From NCBI GenBank assembly GCA_900660155.1, contig CABFPE010000031.1:2230793-2294792 (forward strand): 64,000 nt of DNA. The letters are read 5' to 3'. The stretch is from Hofstenia miamia. Its lineage: Eukaryota; Xenacoelomorpha; Acoela; Hofsteniidae. Shown one piece after another: positions 42,450 through 55,954 of this stretch. Numbering within the stretch: the stretch's first letter is position 1; each line of letters begins with the position of its first letter. Position numbers and translations under genes: made by a program. The notes under the pieces were generated by a model that was not told where the DNA came from, made no database searches, and was given only the letters and a program-made list of their open reading frames with translations.

Positions 42450-44684
42450 CAGGGTGGGAAATGAATCAGCCCGACCCGAACCCATTTATAATCGTTAGGA
42501 TGGAAAACTAATAGGTTTAAGGAACAATTTGAGAAGTCCAATATTTGATGCTTAAAATTCTTAAAAAGTGTATTTTAATTATTTTCGAATTTTTATTGAT
42601 TTCATATTGTTTTTACTGACCCTTTTATGTATGGCGTTACCCGTTTTCAACCTTGGAGTATTTGCATGAATAAACGCATGTAGAATGCTAAAAAAATTTA
42701 TTAAAAAAACAATTTCGAATCCTGGTTTTTAAACAATTTTCCAGCTGTAATAGTTTGCAAGTTCCATTACTTAAATCCGCGACTTTTCTCTTTTTTAAGT
42801 CGTCAACTTTCAAGTTAGTCTAATTAATTTTTACAGTATTGTATTAGGTCACTGTCCTGATATTCTAGTTATCATTGACGTAAATAAAATGTAAAATTAT
42901 CTAATAGAAACTTTTGTAATAAAACAGAATGACTAGGAGTGTAAAGATTAAAAGGATTAAATGTGCAATATAGTAGAATGCTTTACATGTATACATATTG
43001 TCTAGAGCTAAATTGAAATTTATAAAACCAATAAAATGAAATATGGAGGGAAATTAGTGTGAATGAATGATTACAATAACTGTAAAACTAGAAGATAAAC
43101 TGATATTTTATTAAGTGGATTATGGCCAAACTGTGAGATAATAAAGTTTGATAAGAACTTGAACTCTGGGGAGGACTGAAATAGCTTTTAAAACAGTTTC
43201 AATAAATACGATAGTGATACGAATACGATATGCTCAATACTTTGTGCTCCTTCGAAATCAATGGTAAGGACATTGGTAAATGAGCTAACTAATCAAATAA
43301 TCTCGTTAAAAAGCCATTTACCAATAATATTGTGTTTAGCACTTCTCAAAATCGGCGGCACAATTTTATAAATTTCGAGAAGGAAAGTAACGACTTTTGG
43401 ACATATTTTTTTACTGTGATTTTGCAATGCAACAGCTTTCGCAATATTTCAAATATTTAACAAATAATATTTTGAGTAGTTTCGTTGTTTATATGCTGGC
43501 GATATAGAAGACTACTGAGACATCTTTCAGTATTCACACCTTTAGAAGCTGCCGATTCTGCAAATCCCTATTCACTTACGAGTGCGACAGATTGAGCCAA
43601 CCATGTTTTTTCACAAAGAATTTGCATGCGCGCCTCGAAAAGTTTATGCATACAAGGATATGTGAAATGCGCAAATAAAACCTCAGTTTTAAAATAAATG
43701 CAAGCCCCGTTTTCAGCATTTTTAAAAAATAAGATTAAAATGTTTATTTGTTTGGAAACTGGCACTATACATTTGAAAAATATGCAATCTTCAAATTCTA
43801 GATATTACATAATGTCGAATTGGAATTATGGCAATTAATTTACACCAAGGTGGGAAACGGTTCACTTTTTTACCCTATCACGCGAATAGACTTGTTTAGC
43901 AATGATCCATGTTCCAAAGAAAAATTACTAGTAAAATTCTCCCGTAATGTCTTATCATAAAAATTATCAATAAAAGCTACAAATGAATAATAAATACAAA
44001 AATAATAAAAAATATTTAAGATTCAAATATTTACCTTCTTAAATTGCTTAACCTTAAATAGCCTAGCGTCCGTTTTAAAGGACAAACTGTTTTTCCACAT
44101 TTGCAAAGAATTTTCTCCAAGCCTATTTCCAAATTTGAAAATCTTGGGGCATGGGTATGCCTATTGTTGAAAATTTCTATTAAAGCTTATTACTGTGGCA
44201 GAGATTGTTGAACAGATTAACAAGTTTTCTTAGAAATTGTCGAATTTTTGAAAAAAGTTTGAATTCTCTTCATCACTAGTGTTCATGTATTTAAAAGGTT
44301 TTGAGCCCTTGGCGGCAACAAAGAACTTTGACTGTTTCTTAATATGTGTAAAGATATTCCAAACCCATTAAGGCGCGCCGTGCGCAAAGTCAGAGGTCGC
44401 GGGGCCGATTTAGAGCGAAAAAGAAAGAGGAAACTCTCCTCTATCATGTGGTGCTCTTAGATTGAGCACACCATTAATAGTTTTTGAGCTATAAGCGTTT
44501 AAAAATTTTTTATAGGGTCATGAAAATCCTTTAAATATCCTCAGGCTGTTTAATTTAAATCTCTAAGTGTTCTTACACCTTAACAATTATAAATTACCCG
44601 CGTCTTAGAGCTACCCGCAATCCGACCCGAGCAGCATAGTTTTTAACCCAACTCGCAGGTCGGGTTGATGTGCTTAACACCCTA
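42450..44684. mobile_element. Possible 2.2-kb non-autonomous hAT-like element
   Basis: The left end cagggtgggaaatgaatcag with 'cccgacccgaaccc' and the inverse of the right end (tagggtgttaagcacatcaa with 'cccgacctgcgagttggg') share the AGGGTG start and the CCCGACC subterminal block. An R1 copy (44047-44553) is nested inside. No target duplication is convincing and no transposase is seen. Confidence 0.35.
44047..44553 (-). mobile_element. Interspersed repeat family R1, copy C
   Basis: The most complete copy (507 bp), in reverse orientation: cttaaccttaaatagcctag at the left and caggctgtttaa at the right. It contains 'ggcgcgccgtgcgcaaagtc', 'tctcctctatcatgtggtg' and 'gagctataagcgttta'. Inverted ends and no coding capacity suggest a MITE. 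Confidence 0.75.
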
Positions 44685-44689
44685 CTTTA

Positions 44690-45824
44690 GACTTTCAATA
44701 TTTTCCAAAATATTACACGGATAATCTCCTAAAAATTTATTGATGAATTCCACAATTATGCGTTGAAGTTATGTATAGAATAGCTTTTTAAAGAACTTAC
44801 ATGCACACAGCGATTGTTGTACACCAACTGGAGATCTAAATTGCACGAAAATCATTAAAAAATAAATTTAAATATGAAGTTTAGATTTAACCCTAATGGT
44901 AACCTGATTATAGGCAAGATATGATTTAAAAGGCTCAGATGCATACTTAATAACAAAATATACGAAATTGAATTATAAATCGGAATTCAACCATTTGAGA
45001 AACAGAGCATAACTGGAAACTCAAACTATGAGATTGGAGGGCGTTCCAACATACGAATTTGCGCTTTACAAATCGGCAAGAATAAAGCCGCGACGATATA
45101 ATAATAGGAGTAAATGAACGCCTCTGTGAAATAATAGAGATAAAACGAGGCTTTGACTGGAATGCAATAAGAAACCAGTGGTAGACAAACCAAAATACAG
45201 TTTAAATTCAAATCAAATAATTGTTCCAATGTGGAATTAATTGGATTGGAAAAGCAAACGCCAGAGAATAGTTTGACATGGAAGAATGAATCTTCCACTA
45301 CGCGCAGACGCATTTAACACGTGACTGAAGAGTGTTGAATTAATGTGGGAAAGACAACACCACCTTGATCATTGACATGCGTAGTCGTTGCTGAATCAAT
45401 TTTCAAAACGCTTTACAGGGATTTAAGCTTGAACACAGAAAGAAGCTTTACAAACGTGATACCGAAAAAACAAAATTCGAGCTGCAAATCCTAAAATGCG
45501 AAATACCCGGAAATCAGTCAAATTTGTTAAAAAATTTAAAAAAATTAATTACAAAAAATGTCTAGTGTTAGATTGCATCAAAAAGTTAAATTGGTTGAGG
45601 AAATAGCAGAAATATCCGGTAAATGGAGATAATTTAATTCTCGACATTTTGAATTCCGAACAGGAATTAATGTCATGTAAAGAACTGTGGCCATTAAGTG
45701 CACATTAAATAGTTACAGGAATTACCACAGGTAAAATGATAGAACATTTACTAGCGTTACATTTTTGAACAATTGTACCCAAGCCTGTTAAGAAACATTG
45801 AAAGCCTTTTGCATGGACATATCT
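44690..45824. other. No firm feature; one hydrophobic frame
   Basis: The minus frame 45313-45026 (95 codons) has long hydrophobic runs (LNCILVCLPLVSYCIPVKAS, then FIYSYYYIVAALFLPI). It has no recognisable family, no splice context and no other exons. Treated as unproven. Confidence 0.3.
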
Positions 45825-46285
45825 ATCGGGTTGGGCCCGTTCATGCAATGATAATGGTTTATACTAAATCTTATTCTTGTGCCTAAAATACTTGCAAATT
45901 GGCTTTTTTCCAATGGTAAATCCGATTTTTGTAAAGATATTCAAGTTTGTCCAATACCCAGTGTTCAGATAATGAGGCGGTCTAAATGTCCATTGGAACA
46001 ACAACTACCCTGAAATATTGTGTTTTTTGAAAAAAAGTGTGTCTGGGACGTCCAGGCGCGCCATGCGCAAAGTCAGACACTGTCGGGCTATAGAAAGACA
46101 GAGCTAGGTCGCGAAATTAAGGCGAAAAGGAAAGTGGAGACAATTCTCTATATAGTAGTGTTTTCAAATTTTACATATTTTCATTAGTGAATTATAAGTG
46201 TTTAAAAATTATGTGGGGAAACCACCCCAGATATCGAAAAATTCCCAGTAGAATTAGGTTTAAATAGTTAGGCTATTTGATGGAA
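45825..46285 (-). repeat. Interspersed repeat family R1, copy D (diverged)
   Basis: Shares with copies C and E, in order, 'ttcatg.aatg..aatg.tt', 'gtgcctaaaatact', 'gtgttcagataatgaggcgg', 'ggcgcgccatgcgcaaagtc' and 'agtgaattataagtgtttaa'. The ends are diverged. Confidence 0.6.
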
Positions 46286-49200
46286 TCACGCTTAAAATTA
46301 AGTGAAATGCAATTCTACATTTGGATTTTATATATATGTATCATGGATAAATAATTGAATTGTCAAGAAACAAATGCGCTAATTAATGAAATAAATGTAT
46401 TGAATGCGTACATGTGGGATATTTAGTGTGCTGATTTAGTTTACTATAGAATGTGCCCAACCACATGAATCCAAGAGATAAATGGACATTATTGCTAAAA
46501 GTGTGAGAAATTTTTACACAGAAAGTTTCTTAGTGTAACCCATACATTTGAAATATCTAAGCAGCAATGTCTATGAACAGTCACACAAAATGTGCATTAG
46601 ATTGATGTATCTGACCTGCTTACCTCAACGGGATTAAAAAAACCCATTTAGTGCAAACATCAAAAACCAAATTTAAGATTGCCTGGACGATATGCTAATA
46701 GATTTTCATTAATCTGAAAATGAAACTAGTTTATTTCTACTTATAAAAGCAAGATTTTAGGCAAAAGAAGCGACAATTTTGTTTTAAACTCCAAAATGCA
46801 TACGTCACATAAACTGCATGTCTGTTAACAAAAATAAGTATACTCACCAACTAAAACATGGTCTATTAATTTCTTTTAAAAAATACCAATGTGAATGGCT
46901 CACCTTATATTTCTGCTCGTGACAATTATTTATTCAGACATTAAATAATTTTAGTTGTTTCTTGTCATTATTTTATATTAGCAAGTGAATAAACAATAGT
47001 TAATTCTTTAAACAATGATAGACATTTCTCTTCGGCTTATTGCACGTATATTACGCATTAAATTAACGGTTATTAAAGAAAGAGGAGTAAAAATATTATC
47101 AAAATTACATAATCTAAAAACTTGTTACTTGCAGAAAGTTTCTAGATCAGTTCTAAATTTAAATAAATACTGGATATTAAACCTAACAAGTCAAATTTCC
47201 TGTTATCAGTTTTGGGCCTAAACTAGAAAGTTACATGTATCTGACTGGTCGATCAGCATCTATGCATCACAAAATATCAAAATCATAGATTGGCCCCGAA
47301 GTCATTGGTTAGCTAATACCTAATTCTAGTAAATGGAGTTAATAACGAAATATTGACTACGTACATAAAAGGATTCCATCTGGCTAATACGACATGTTCT
47401 GCATTGCTGCAAAACGACAATGATCACACACACACACCATGCATGTTAACACGTTATGAATAAATTAAGACGAAATTCGTCACTAGATAAAATGGAAAAC
47501 ATCCATTTTAAAGTTGAAATTCGGCCTATTAGCCGGGAGAAATTGCATTGTTTTCGTACTTATTAGTTCATCAGGGTAAGTTTATAGAATCATAGAAGTC
47601 AGAATAAAAACTTCTAATAGTACAGAATATAGTCCATAAATGAAAGCTGAGGTCTTACCATCAGACAGAAGTATGCGTAAATATTTAAAACTTACTAAAA
47701 CAATAAATAACTTACGTTATAATCGGAAAAAGCTGATCATTGGCACGCATATGCTACAGAACTAAAACAACAAACAACCTTAAACATGTTGACATTTTGG
47801 AAGCTGTGATATTGGAAACTATTTCAATCATAAGTGTCATCCTGGAATTATAAACATGTTACGAAAAACGCCTGCAAGTTTATAATGAAATTGTAACACG
47901 ATGCAATTATACATAAATATAAGAAATGAATGCGTCTAAATAAAAATATAGAAAAATGGCGGCAAATGAGTCAATCAATATTTTTTTCATTTAGATTATA
48001 AATAATACAGCACTGTGAACATTATTGTAGTAACACATACTATTTTTATAAGATTCACGGCTTCGGATTGGGAAAAAATAAGAATTATACAAGGCATAGA
48101 AAATACTTAAAAATCAAAAGCATGGCGATAACCTTTACGGCAAAATTTTAACTCACTTTCTCTCTGTATTCGCCTCTCTTCGACTGGTATATCTTCAATT
48201 TTATATTTCAAGAACACCGAAAGAGTCGTAAAAATAAAAAAACGTAACCAATTTGTATAAAGAAAGTGCGTAACAATTGTAATGAAACCACTATATATAA
48301 ATGAAATCTTGAGGTTAACCTATTATAAATTATACTGCAATATCCAAACTCTGATAATTTCAATTTGACTGGTATAATCACTAAATAAATAATATTTTAC
48401 GTTCAATTTGCGTTTAATGTTTACTTGTCATAAATAATCCCCGTTATAATCATTTAACTCTACAATACTAACAATGTGTGGCTAGACTGGCAATAGCGTT
48501 TGGCAGATTAGCGTAAAATATTTGATTAATTAAAAAGCCATTTACGTGGCATTTCAATGAAAGACATTTTCGAAATAGAGAAGAATGATATTCTAATTTG
48601 AACAAGAGGTTTCTATTGGATGGGATAGAATTCAATTGGGATTTCATGGATGTACCAGAAATTATGCTTAATACTAGAATTTTAATTACTACATGGATAG
48701 AAATCGATGATTCTCAGATGCGAGATTTTAAACGTATGGGTTAAACTGCCAATTTGATTCAATCGATTTCGAGTAAGAAAGAGTCTAGTGTAGTGTTTCT
48801 ACACAGCCCTACTAGGTTTGTTGAGCATGCATGTATATGTGACATTTGTGCCAAAATTTAAAGCATGGAAATACGAAGAAGATGTGTTAGAACGTGCAAA
48901 TATAATCTTTGAATAAGCATGGGCAATCACTGGATAGAAAATAGGTTGCACCATTTTGTCATTGTAAAGCACAGGCATGAAAAAAGACGTATACTATAAC
49001 TGAATTACCACCAAATTGGAAGGCTATTGATAGGAAATGACAAAATGCGTAGAACTTAAATATTAAACGTAGCTTGCAATGAATTAATTACGATTGCTAG
49101 ACGATCTACGAATATATAACTAGAACTCCAAATGACACTCAAACGAGGCGGCGGGAATAATCTTTAGTAATGAAGTACTCATCAGCTCTACGAGTACGAG

Positions 49201-49889
49201 ATCACATCCATGAAGAAAAACTGAGAACCATTCTCCGTGAAAAATCGAGCGTCATCTTTGCAATAGCATCTACCTCCACCTATTGCAAGATATTGGATTT
49301 TTTTTCGAAAATACGTCCATTATTTGACTTTTGAAGGCACAACTAATTATATAAAAGTTTTTGTTCTATATACCGTAGATTTCCTAATTTCTGGACGGCT
49401 ACATTGTCATGTTATGAGGACACCCAAAAAATGTGGTGATTCGATACATGGTTCAATGAGAAACCAAGCACTAAATATCGTAAATATGTTAATTGTACTA
49501 ATAAATAACAACTCTAATTAATAATAACAATAGAAGAAACTTAAAACGCAACATTGTAATTATGAATGCATTTTGACCATAATTACGCATGTTTAAGCAT
49601 GGAACAAGCTTATAATTAGGTCTTATCCTAATTTCTTCTAGGGTCTTCCCCTCCAATCGAACTTATTGAGAGTGTGCCACCCCTTAAGAGGAAATCATGT
49701 CCAGTAATTAGGTTGTCGCTGGAAATTATGTTGCATTAATTCGTTAGAAAAATGAGCATATTTTTGAGAATGGTTATGGGGTAAAATTATGTACCCATTA
49801 TCATCACTATCCTGCTGTTCACATTATCAAACATATTTTCTGGAGTCTATTCAGAACTTTGAATGTCCTTGGATATAAACAGATTTACG
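46286..49889. other. Nothing recognised
   Basis: About 3.6 kb of AT-rich sequence without repeat ends or coding runs that stand out. The short plus frames at 47015-47221 and 49324-49521 show no motif. Confidence 0.4.
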
Positions 49890-50560
49890 GGTAAATGTGC
49901 TCCATGTTATGGTGAAAATTTGTACTAAAATTATTGATTTTCTGTGCCTGAAGTACGCGAAAATCTTAACTATTTTTAAAGAAAAATTAACTTTCATTTT
50001 TGCACAGTAAAACTATGGAAGAATCTTGACAATGAAACTAGGTTTTCTACGAATATTACAATATCTAAACGTAAATTGAAACACAATTTGCTAAGTCACC
50101 AAAAATGTGTTCATTCATCTAAAAAATTCCATGCATAGGAGACACATAACATACTAGAATAATTTTGTAATTTATGTATTTTGTTTTCAATTTTGATTTT
50201 GAAAGCACATCTTTTTCAGACTTTGATAATGAGCTTGTTAACCATCAAAAATCTGATTTTTGTCAAAATATTCAAATTCTTTTCATTACTAATGTTCAGA
50301 TAATAAAGTGGTAAAAAGCCCATGGCAGCAAAAACTAAACTCGACTACTTTGTTTTCTGAAAATATACCGCTCAAATTCCGTTCAGGCGAAAAACGCAAA
50401 GGCAGAGGTCGTCGAATCGTAGGCAAAAATAAAAGAAGGCAATACTTTATTCTGTGGTGTTTTCAGAATTTTAAATAATGTTATTAGTTTCTGAGTTATA
50501 AATGTTTACAAATATTTTTGAAGAAACTATGAAAATTTGAAAGAAAAACTTAGGATAAAA
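49890..50560 (-). repeat. Interspersed repeat family R1, copy E (diverged)
   Basis: Contains 'gtgcctgaagtacgcgaaaa', 'aatgttcagataataaagtg', 'gcgaaaaacgcaaaggcaga' and 'gagttataaatgtttacaaa' in family order. About 200 bp in the middle (roughly 49990-50200) is not shared with copy D and may be an insertion. Confidence 0.55.
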
Positions 50561-52055
50561 TGGGTTACGACAATTAAGTATTGAATGTTACATTTCCCGA
50601 ACCTGCACTTGCTTTCTGTTTACGCTGTTAAATTAAAAGCCCTAAAAAGATGAAGTTATTCTGTAAAAAGATATTGGTGTATACTCGCTTAATAAAATAT
50701 ATTATTGAATGCAGCAAAGCGATACTGAACTAGAAATTTATGTTCAATTTTAGAAATATGCAAATGACGTATTTATGAATATATTGTGAAGGGCCACGGG
50801 CGGGAATGCAAACAACTCAAAATTCCACATGGTCTAGAAATGTGGAAACGAGAAAATAATTAATAAAAGTAAAGTTGAAAAAACAAACACTTCTATTATT
50901 AAACTCCCGAGGCCGATCACAAAACTGTCAAGGCTTATGAATGATTTCCCCTGCCATTTTCAGAATATGACTGTTGTCAGAATCTATTCAATAACTAAAC
51001 ATTAATTAAAACATTAACGCGTTGTCTGCAATAAAAATTACAATCAATTAGTTAAAAGTATTTCATGCAGATATGAAATTGATTGGACTGTTATTTTTGT
51101 TTGAAACAAGTTTAAAATCTGGAATAATTGGTGAGTTTTTAATAAAATTAAGCCCGACAAAAATCAAATTAACAAACTAGGTTTCTGGGTGTCAAACGTT
51201 CAACTAATATTTGCAAATACCTGCATAAAACGACTTGCTAAGCTTAGTTTGCCTAGTGTAGCTTAATCTTACAAAATGCTTTGATTACATCTTTAAATCT
51301 TGAGATGGTGACATATATAGTCGTGGGTGCGCTCTCATGTAATGGTGAACGTTTGTACTTCATTATTGCTGTGCATGTGGCACTTAAAAATACGATCTTC
51401 TTGATGAAAATTATTCTCATAACTAAGGTTCAGATTGTCATGAATGCCAAAGCTAATGCAAGCAACAATTAATACCAACTATTTCTTTTTTTGAAAACAC
51501 ATTACCCAAGCTTTGAAGTGTGCGTAGCAAAAGATCAAGGTATCTACAAGAAAGCTCAATCAGGCGGGAAATTGCTCTCCTCCATTTGTGATGGTTTCCA
51601 GTAGCGTACGCAGGGGAGGAATGATGAAATCACACCTTGAGGTGTTAAATATTGATTTTTTTGTTAGCAATTAAAAATATTAAAAACTAAGGTGGTGAGA
51701 TGCATTTTCAGACCATATTTCCTCAAAATTTTGTATATTTTGAAGAGCTTCTCCATGGTTTTGCTCACTCAAGTTGATTACAAATGAGATATTCGTCGCC
51801 GGAAAATCCTGTGATTACTTCTAATGGTTTCGGTTTTGTAATCTTCATTTGCGAGATATTACCGACTTTTTAAAAAACATCACAAGCTTAAAGAAACTCA
51901 ATGGAAAAATAGGGTTAATCCTGTGAAATCTCAAAACATCTGATTTCTTTACAATTTGTAAAAATGTTAATTTCAGAAAAACTGACTGATAAATTTAAAA
52001 GTTCACGATTATTCGGAAACGTTTTAATAAGCGAGTAAACCTTCACAAAATGGAA
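50561..52055. other. Non-coding, weak R1 fragment and one orphan end
   Basis: About 51320-51450 resembles the left part of R1 copies D and E ('tcatgtaatggtgaacgttt', then 'gtgcatgtggcacttaaaaa'). At 51599 an orphan 'cagtagcgtacgcaggggag' terminus has no visible partner. Confidence 0.35.
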
Positions 52056-52063
52056 ACCACTAT

Positions 52064-52273
52064 CAGTGGCGTACCCAGGGGGGGACATGGTGGAATGTCC
52101 CCCCCCGTCAGGTTTCCAAATTTAATTTTGACTGGATAAATCAAAAAATTTTTCGTAAAAAATTTTTTAGAGTGTATTTTCTCAATATTTACAAAAATTT
52201 TCGCGGGGCTTTCCCCCGCATTAGAGAATAACAATGATGTCCCCCCCGTCAGAAAATCCTGGGTACGCCCCTG
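52064..52273. mobile_element. hAT-type MITE, 210 bp, perfect 8-bp target duplication
   Basis: Left end cagtggcgtacccagggggg; right end ctgggtacgcccctg. The ends are inverted and flanked by accactat on both sides (52056-52063 and 52274-52281). C-rich tracts (gtccccccccgtcag) repeat at both subterminal positions. The perfect duplication suggests a young insertion. A minus frame through it (52043-52234) is not a gene. Confidence 0.9.
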
Positions 52274-52281
52274 ACCACTAT

Positions 52282-54790
52282 CCTAAAAGGTTGAAAATTC
52301 AATGAATTTTTTATTTTTAATATCATTAAATATTCAGAGCAGCTTTACCAAACAAATAAAATGAGCGCTTTTACAAAAATGTCCACTGATTTAATGACAC
52401 ATTTATTTAGAAAAAACAAATAGTCACTTAAGAATGGTGCACGCTAATTTGAAAAATAGGCAAGAAACGAAATCCTTTAAAATGCGACAGCATGATTGAA
52501 AATAAATTTGATTCAACCATAAAATTCAGTACTAACTCCCCCTGGGCTGTGCTGAACAAGGCCAGAGGAATACAACAAACAAAAACAAGTAATAACCGCT
52601 TTGTGAAACTGCTCAATTTTAAGAGAATGTCTAGTCTTTGGGGTGAAGGCATAATTAAAGCAACATCAAAGCTTGCCTAACATTGTACTGTAAACCTTAT
52701 GCAATAGGTTACATGCGTTGCTACATGAATACAAGTGATTTTTTCTGCTTTGGAATTATATAAGAAATACTTTGAAAATGTCATAAAAACGAGGGGCGAA
52801 GCACTCTCTTAAGAAATAGAAGCAGACCAAGCAAATCAACTGTTGTATACATTTATGTGTAAAATCAATGATTGTCTGTATTGTTTAAAAGCACAACTTA
52901 CGTTGAGGAGAAAAATAATAACCTTCATTGCACAGGGTGTCACAATAGGAATACATGTACACCCCCGTAAACACTTTCAGATTACAACTGATTGAACTTT
53001 TGGTACCTACACCGACCATAATGCTGAATAATGGATAACGTGTTCGAAAGAGTAAAAATTTGATTTAAATCAATCACAGATGGAAATTATTACACAATTA
53101 AAGCGGAGGAAAATTCAACTGTAGGAGTGGTAATAGCGTTTCGAGAAAAATGACACCTACCGTAAACAAAGGTATATACTGATAAAAACTGTTTATAAAA
53201 CTGGTCATAATATTTTGTTAGAGGGAAGGCGTTATACGGAGGAAGCAATAACGCGCACTGCCTTTCCTTTACGCATGGAAGATTAAGCAGGCTCTGCAAC
53301 ATCAAAAGATGAAAATCATTAAGGGATTTCCTCTGGCATTTGTAGAATAAGAAAACAACTCCGTGGCAAATGCAATGGCATAGATTATAACTAATGTCCT
53401 TACAAGAAAACATTTATTATTAAAGGTAATAGGCACACTGTGTGTTCTAAATTACCATTTGTACTAACTTCAAAACTAATGTGATCTACGCAATAAACTT
53501 CACACCAAATGCTAGAACAAGGAAATGAAATTTCAATGTAAGGCTTCGCACATATTTTTTGGAAGCTATTAAAAAGCAAAATATTGTAGATTAACTAAAA
53601 TAAATTGCAATTTGTTCTAAGAACAACATTTTTCTATTTTTTTCTATTTATTGGATAGTACCGCGAATTTGAATGGAGTTTGAAGAGAATACGCATTCAT
53701 ATTCCTTACAATTTGTAAAATTTGACAACTTAATTGAATTGGTTTAGTTTAAGTTTCAAATACGATAACAAATTAGGTCTTTGCGAGTACTCAAATTTTC
53801 GAGGATCTTACTCGACTAGCAATGAAATATGCAATCTTCATTTTCAGATAAAGCTTGCAAATAATTTCTTTACGATTAAAACAATAAAAATCAGTAATGC
53901 ATTGGAATTAGTGGACGCATCGATTATGAAAATTGTTAAATTTAAATGCTAATTATCAAAATATGCCGTTTGAAAAATATATTAATAAAATTGACCACTT
54001 TGGAATAAAATTCGAAATAGCTCTTTCTGTTTTGACTCTGAGAATTATCTATTTGGTTGGCTGTTTTTATATTTTTTATTTAAAGATGAAAACCTACTAC
54101 AACTACTGTTTACTACGAATTTACTAAGCATATGTTGGATTTCATTGATTATGATTGGATGCTTTGAAATGCTAACTAAACTTTTTGAACTTTTTCATCT
54201 ACTACGGCTATTTTTTTGAAATTACCAATCTAAATAAGTAAAAAATGGTAGTGCTGTTTAGGAAAAATCGGATAGTTCAGAATTATACCATTCCAGTCTT
54301 AATTTACTAGCGTTGGAAGGAAAAGAAACAAATATATACCTACTAAATTGAAGTAGTCTGAGTTACCAATTTTGTGTTTAGTTTCAGATTTTACATGTTC
54401 GCCACATACTTTGTTTCCAATGAAATGTTCAGCACAACCACTTAAAAGAAAATTGAATAATGTACTATCGAGATCCTAAAACCCTTTGGAAAAACTTAGT
54501 GGTTCCTCAGAGATCTTTAAACTTTTCCACAGTTCAATTTTACGGGTTCCAGATAAAGGTAAGATTTCCTAGGAGAACCGGTTCATAGAAATTATACATA
54601 ATTTTCAGATCATATCTCGACAAAATAACTTTTATCTATCTCATGAATATAACAATTTGTTGTGTCAACACATCACAGCCAAACGGAAGTTACCTCTATT
54701 CGATAATAATGTCAATGTTATCAAAGAAAAGAGGATTAAAGCAACATGTTTAATATTGATAACTTTTATATCCATTTTCCTGAAGTTGTT
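52282..54790. other. No firm feature
   Basis: Minus frame 53413-53090 (107 codons, several Cys and His) and plus frame 52492-52680 (62 codons) are a little less AT-biased than the surroundings, but neither has a recognisable motif or splice context. Confidence 0.35.
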
Positions 54791-54793
54791 TTA

Positions 54794-55951
54794 AGTAGCG
54801 TTCAGACATACAACTTTGTTCAAAACTTTTTCGAATTGAATGAGGTTGTCAGCAAAAGTTGTATGTGTGAACGCAAAAAAACTTTGTTGTCAACAAAATT
54901 TTCAGAGTTAAATCGATTTTACTTTGGCTGACAAGTTTTGGCGAGATAATGAGGTTGACAACAAAAAAAAACTTTGTTAACTTTTCAAAACGACGGTATA
55001 ATTAATAAGCAAGTTATATTCTATATTTATTAATTCCGCTAGAGTGCACGATCATTTTGCGCATTATTCCGTTTTTGGATGATCTATTTACTCACTCATT
55101 AATAAAAGCATGTGGTCGCTTGATAGCGAAACCCAATTAATAGAGCATGTGGAAGAAAGGCCCTGTTTGCGGAATTCGAGCATCGAAAGTTATAAAAATA
55201 CGCATTTAAGAAGTCTAACAAAAGAGGAAATTTCCAAAATTTCCATATTTTAATCTAATCCCTTGTAAATGTGAAGAAATTATTAACTACGAATACTATC
55301 AGTTTTTTTGCATTTGGCACCGCATATTTAAACCTAAAACATCTTTAAGTGTCTTATTTTGCTTTAAAATGATATATTCTGTATATTTACATTGATAATG
55401 TTTATATCAATTTATTCTAGTCACAGAGATCAATGCAAAATTTAATCGGCTAAGAACAAAATCTTTCAAAGAATTACGAAAGAGACAAGATCATAGGAGT
55501 GGGGATGGGGTAGAAAATATCTACTAAAGTGAATTATTTTGTTTATAATCTTTCAGTAAACAGGGGGGTTCCTATTCAACATTGTTTTTATATCATTTGG
55601 CTTACGCTCCAATACCTAATTTTAATTATTTCAAAATACGTTGCATTCTATATCAATTAAATTTCAGAATTTTCACCTTAGGTAGCGCGTAAACGATACA
55701 ACTTTTGTTGCTGAAGTAATTATAGCGCGCATTGTGATAAGATAATTTTGAAATAATTTAAATTCCTCCAATAATTACTNAATACCCAAATCTACTTGAC
55801 CTGCCTTAATTGAAAATTTGAATATATTGGTTTTGTAAATTATAATCAAAAAGTTGTGAACAAAGTCGTAGGTATGAACGCGATAAAACTTTTTTGTGAA
55901 TATTTTAATTTCCGAAAAGTTGTGAACAAAGTTGTATGTCTGAACGCTACT
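54794..55951. mobile_element. 1.16-kb non-autonomous transposon, TTA target
   Basis: The left end agtagcgttcagacatacaa, followed by ctttgttcaaaac, pairs with the inverse of the right end (agtagcgttcagacatacaa, ctttgttcacaac): 33 of 34 bases. TTA on both sides (54791-54793 and 55952-55954) suggests a PIF/Harbinger-type or related element. Additional inverted copies of the terminal motif lie inside at about 54840-54880 and 55860-55890. A single N is at 55780. No transposase. Confidence 0.85.
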
Positions 55952-55954
55952 TTA

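Noticed and set aside
45026-45313. 95-codon minus-strand frame resembling membrane segments of a receptor
   Set aside because: No conserved receptor motif, no neighbouring exons and no splice evidence; kept only as a note.
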